From UBA11164 sp002420085 (lineage in GTDB: Bacteria; Pseudomonadota; Gammaproteobacteria; Xanthomonadales; Xanthomonadaceae), in contig DALYLJ010000176.1 in assembly GCA_031976395.1 (NCBI GenBank), forward strand, positions 1-6,588: 6,588 nucleotides of DNA, written 5' to 3'. The notes beneath the pieces are model-generated. The model saw only the letters and a list, made by a program, of their open reading frames with translations. It was not told the origin of the DNA and did no database searches. Positions 4,823 to 6,588 of the stretch are shown here, piece by piece. A program made the position numbers and the translations under genes. Position 1 is the stretch's first letter. Every line of letters begins with the position of its first letter.

Positions 4823-5671
4823 ATGTCGAATGGCAGAGCTACCGACCGAACGCCATTACTTTCGGACTCGTCCGCACCCAAACGTTCGCGCACGGCCAAC
4901 ATCCCGGCGACCATCGCCAAGGTGAGCGGGCCGATCGGGGTGGCGACGCGCACCGGTGTGGGTCTGGCTACACCCACACCATCGGCGCCGAGCACGGCTC
5001 TGCGCGCGATCGGTGGGGCCGGCGATGCGGCGGTCGGACTGGCTGCCGCAGCCAACACGGTCTCGACGGTGAAGGCGCTGCGGCAGGGCGAATGGAACAA
5101 GGCGATCGGGTCCGCCACCACGGCACTGGGCCAATACGGCGCCTCGGCCACGGGCGCGATATCGCGGGTCGACCCGTCCTGGGCAGCCGCCAATAATCTG
5201 GGTCGATGGTCGGCCGGATTCACCGCGTTTGCCGGTGCCGCCACCGCCTACAGCGGCGCCAGCAAGATCTGGAGCAATCGCAGCACCGGCAACTGGACCT
5301 GGTCCGATCTGGGCCGAACGGTCAGCGGTGCCGCAATCGCGACGGGTGCCACGGCGATGGCTGCTGGCTTTACGGCGACCGCCTTCCCGGCCCTGGTGGC
5401 GGCCGGTGCCGGTGTCGGGTTGGCCAGCGGGCTGAGCGACTGGTGGCATGGCGAGCCGGTTCCGTCGCCGCGCCATGATGTGGAGAATCCGTCGCCGCAA
5501 CTGGCGCGGAATAGATCGTTTTCCAATCTGTCCAACCACACCGAACCGGTGGAGAACACCCGTGGTCGTTCGGTGGCGAGGTCTGATTCGCAGGGTCGGC
5601 AGTCGCGCTCACCGAGTCCACGTTCGTCGAGTCCGCGCAGACATTCCGGCACGTTCGAGGAGATCGTTTGA
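4823..5671 (+). CDS. Gly/Ala-rich membrane-type protein with C-terminal RS/SP tail, effector candidate
   Basis: I do not recognise a family for this 282-residue protein. Residues 1-30 are polar, Ser/Thr-rich and disordered, with no Sec signal. Three Gly/Ala-rich hydrophobic stretches follow, at about 58-80, 129-146 and 167-205. The last is long enough for a helical hairpin across a membrane and is rich in small residues spaced like glycine-zipper motifs. A W-rich turn (W158, W160, W207, W208) separates and closes this part. The tail (about 212-282) is hydrophilic, with Ser-Pro pairs at 215, 224, 263, 265 and 270 and Arg-Ser pairs at 249, 253 and 262, ending in acidic E-E-I-V. It resembles the tails of eukaryotic SR proteins, which host kinases phosphorylate. 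TGGAGA lies six bases before ATG4823. Only 60 bases separate it from the deamidase gene, suggesting cotranscription. Effector or pore-former roles are inference. Confidence 0.75.
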   Translation: MSNGRATDRTPLLSDSSAPKRSRTANIPATIAKVSGPIGVATRTGVGLATPTPSAPSTALRAIGGAGDAAVGLAAAANTVSTVKALRQGEWNKAIGSATTALGQYGASATGAISRVDPSWAAANNLGRWSAGFTAFAGAATAYSGASKIWSNRSTGNWTWSDLGRTVSGAAIATGATAMAAGFTATAFPALVAAGAGVGLASGLSDWWHGEPVPSPRHDVENPSPQLARNRSFSNLSNHTEPVENTRGRSVARSDSQGRQSRSPSPRSSSPRRHSGTFEEIV

Positions 5672-6015
5672 TCAGGCCGTCACGGTCCTGTGCGGCTTGG
5701 GGTCCGGCTTGCGGTCCGGCTTGGGGTCAGGTCTTTCATCGTAGCGTCAAGCGGTAGCGCATCAATTACGCTCAGTCTCCTGCGGCAACGGCATCGCCCG
5801 CGCGATCAATCAGAACGCCCGGCGATGGCTGAGTACGGCCGAGGATTGTCACTCCGGTGGAGTGGTCCACCGGTTCGACTACGCTCATCCATGTTCCCGT
5901 CAACTCCGCAGACGCTGCCGTCTGGGCCAGGGTCTCCCAAGCGGTCGAGACTCGCATGCCAACGATGCCGCATCAGACGTCATACTTGTTCTGACCGGAT
6001 GAATACCTCGATGCC
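5672..6015. other. Gene-poor 344-base gap
   Basis: No gene is supported here. The segment starts with a 12-bp tandem repeat (5693-5728). A 53-codon open stretch at 5833-5991 (stop 5992-5994), in the frame reading TPVEWSTGSTTLIHVPV, has coherent hydrophobic patterning but no start with a ribosome site. A stop codon precedes it at 5830. It might be the tail of a decayed gene. GC is somewhat lower than in the flanking genes around 5730-5770. The promoter for the following RDD gene presumably lies in this gap but is not recognisable. Confidence 0.5.
5693..5728. repeat. 12-bp tandem repeat, three units, after the RS-tail gene
   Basis: CGGCTTGGGGTC (5693-5704), CGGCTTGCGGTC (5705-5716) and CGGCTTGGGGTC (5717-5728) are three contiguous units differing at one base. 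They start 21 bases after the stop codon of the RS-tail gene. The unit length equals that of the repeat before the deamidase gene, but the sequences are unrelated. Confidence 0.9.
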
Positions 6016-6531
6016 ATGACCGCTCCTTCGACTGCCGATCCGATGTCTGATTCGGGCCCCGTCACGGTCGCCGAGCCGCCTGTCGTGCCGCCCCCGAGCG
6101 ACGGTGATCCGGCCCACCTCGGCTGGCGGCTGCTGGCCCTGATCTACGACAGTCTGCCGGTGCTGGCGATCTGGTTTGCGGTCGCCGCGCTGATGCTGGC
6201 GCTGCGTGCCGGCCAGCCGGTGGTGCCGGGCAGTGCGGCGGCCTGGGGTCTGCTGCTGGCGCTGTGGTTGGCGACTGGGGGCTATGCCGTGCAGTCCTGG
6301 CGCAAGGGCGGGCAGACCCTGGGCCAGCGCGCTTGGCGGTTGCGGGTGGTCGGCGCCGATGGCACGCCACCGAGTGGTGCGCGGCTGTGGCTGCGCTTCG
6401 CTCTGGCCGGGCTGTCGGCGGCGGTGTTCGGTCTGGGGTTTGCCTGGTCGCTGATCGATCGCCAGCGCCGCACTTGGCACGAACTGGCCAGCGCCACCCT
6501 GACCCTGCGTCGGCCTCGCCGGCCGACCTGA
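6016..6531 (+). CDS. RDD family integral membrane protein
   Basis: This 171-residue protein has the RDD domain (PF06271-type) layout. An N-terminal Pro-rich polar stretch (residues 1-33) precedes G-W-R-L-L-A-L-I-Y-D45 at the start of membrane segment 1 (about 38-64). This Arg..Asp pattern is the family hallmark. Segment 2 is at about 74-94. A loop with GGQTLGQRAWRLRVVGADG (98-116) follows, and segment 3 is at about 124-147. The family's closing D-R-Q-R-R-T-W-H-E-L is at 148-157. RDD proteins are inner-membrane proteins of mostly unknown function; some have been linked to ion transport or stress, but nothing here specifies a substrate. No strong Shine-Dalgarno is seen before ATG6016, and ATG6043 is an alternative start. 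It is 344 bases from the effector-like genes and is probably a housekeeping neighbour rather than part of the cassette. Confidence 0.92.
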   Translation: MTAPSTADPMSDSGPVTVAEPPVVPPPSDGDPAHLGWRLLALIYDSLPVLAIWFAVAALMLALRAGQPVVPGSAAAWGLLLALWLATGGYAVQSWRKGGQTLGQRAWRLRVVGADGTPPSGARLWLRFALAGLSAAVFGLGFAWSLIDRQRRTWHELASATLTLRRPRRPT

Positions 6532-6545
6532 TGCTGATGCTGATG
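6528..6545. repeat. CTGATG hexamer x3 across the RDD stop codon
   Basis: CTGATG occurs three times in a row at 6528-6545, with the RDD stop TGA (6529-6531) inside the first unit. Additional units would lie downstream of the stop, so length change should not alter the protein. Probably simple slippage. Confidence 0.85.
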
Positions 6546-6573
6546 CTGGCAGGTCAAGAGCAAGAGCTTTCGC

Positions 6574-6586
6574 GCCCCTTCGGGGC
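6574..6586. terminator. GC hairpin with TTC loop, probable terminator cut by the window edge
   Basis: GCCCC (6574-6578) and GGGGC (6582-6586) form a 5-bp perfect stem around TTC, starting 43 bases after the RDD stop codon. A C(TTCG)G tetraloop register is also possible. The position is right for a rho-independent terminator, but any T-run would fall beyond the window end, so this cannot be confirmed. Confidence 0.45.
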
Positions 6587-6588
6587 AC

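Noticed and set aside
5690..6019. Open frame ending in an ATGA overlap with the RDD start, and a six-codon MNTSMP leader at 5999-6019
   Set aside because: The translation is Arg/Ser/Pro-rich and partly made of the 12-bp repeat, with no ribosome site. The ATGA overlap is likely coincidence.
6474..6487. TGGCACG as a sigma-54 -24 element inside the RDD gene
   Set aside because: No TTGC lies four bases downstream and the site is inside a conserved coding region.
5980..6588. Long open frame on the minus strand opposite the RDD gene
   Set aside because: It is the antisense of a well-supported RDD gene. Its translation is Gln/Arg/Pro-rich low complexity, typical of antisense frames in GC-rich DNA.

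Overview
The window is a GC-rich, densely coding stretch in which every supported gene lies on the + strand. GC-rich third codon positions, a sigma-54 (RpoN) activator with a matching sigma-54 promoter, and an RDD membrane protein suggest a high-GC proteobacterium. A gammaproteobacterium of the Xanthomonadales/Lysobacterales type is my guess, but no marker gene fixes the taxon.

Layout: (1) 3-746 is the C-terminal part of a sigma-54 enhancer-binding protein (AAA+ domain from just after the GAFTGA loop, then a Fis-type HTH). (2) 747-956 is a regulatory gap with a weak terminator-like hairpin, a perfect 17-bp palindrome (847-863) and a near-consensus -24/-12 promoter (906-921). (3) 957-1208 encodes an 83-residue probable winged-helix protein. 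(4) 1209-1498 is non-coding, with a ~20-bp-period direct repeat and a second, imperfect -24/-12-like site. (5) 1499-2692 encodes a helical domain joined to a GNAT acetyltransferase. (6) 2738-5671 is a cassette of four genes, at least three with clear Shine-Dalgarno sequences: a stand-alone DNA/RNA non-specific endonuclease domain, a 78-residue basic orphan, a CNF1/BLF1-like cysteine-histidine glutamine deamidase, and a Gly/Ala-rich membrane-type protein with an Arg-Ser/Ser-Pro tail resembling eukaryotic SR proteins. (7) 5672-6015 is a gene-poor gap with a 12-bp tandem repeat. (8) 6016-6531 encodes an RDD-family membrane protein, followed by a GC hairpin at the window edge.

Interpretation (inference): the core looks like a toxin/effector locus. 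A nuclease and a CNF-like deamidase sit side by side, the next product carries a eukaryote-like tail, and all four products begin Met-Ser with Ser/Thr-rich N-termini. No convincing immunity gene is visible. Together this suggests proteins delivered into a eukaryotic host or grazer, for example by a type III system, some of which are controlled by sigma-54 activators. No secretion-apparatus gene is in the window, so the delivery route is unproven. The sigma-54 activator, palindrome, promoter and winged-helix gene form a compact candidate control module upstream of the cassette. The most notable gene is the deamidase at 3719-4762, with an L-S-G-C motif and a histidine exactly 15 residues later, the spacing of the CNF1 catalytic pair.
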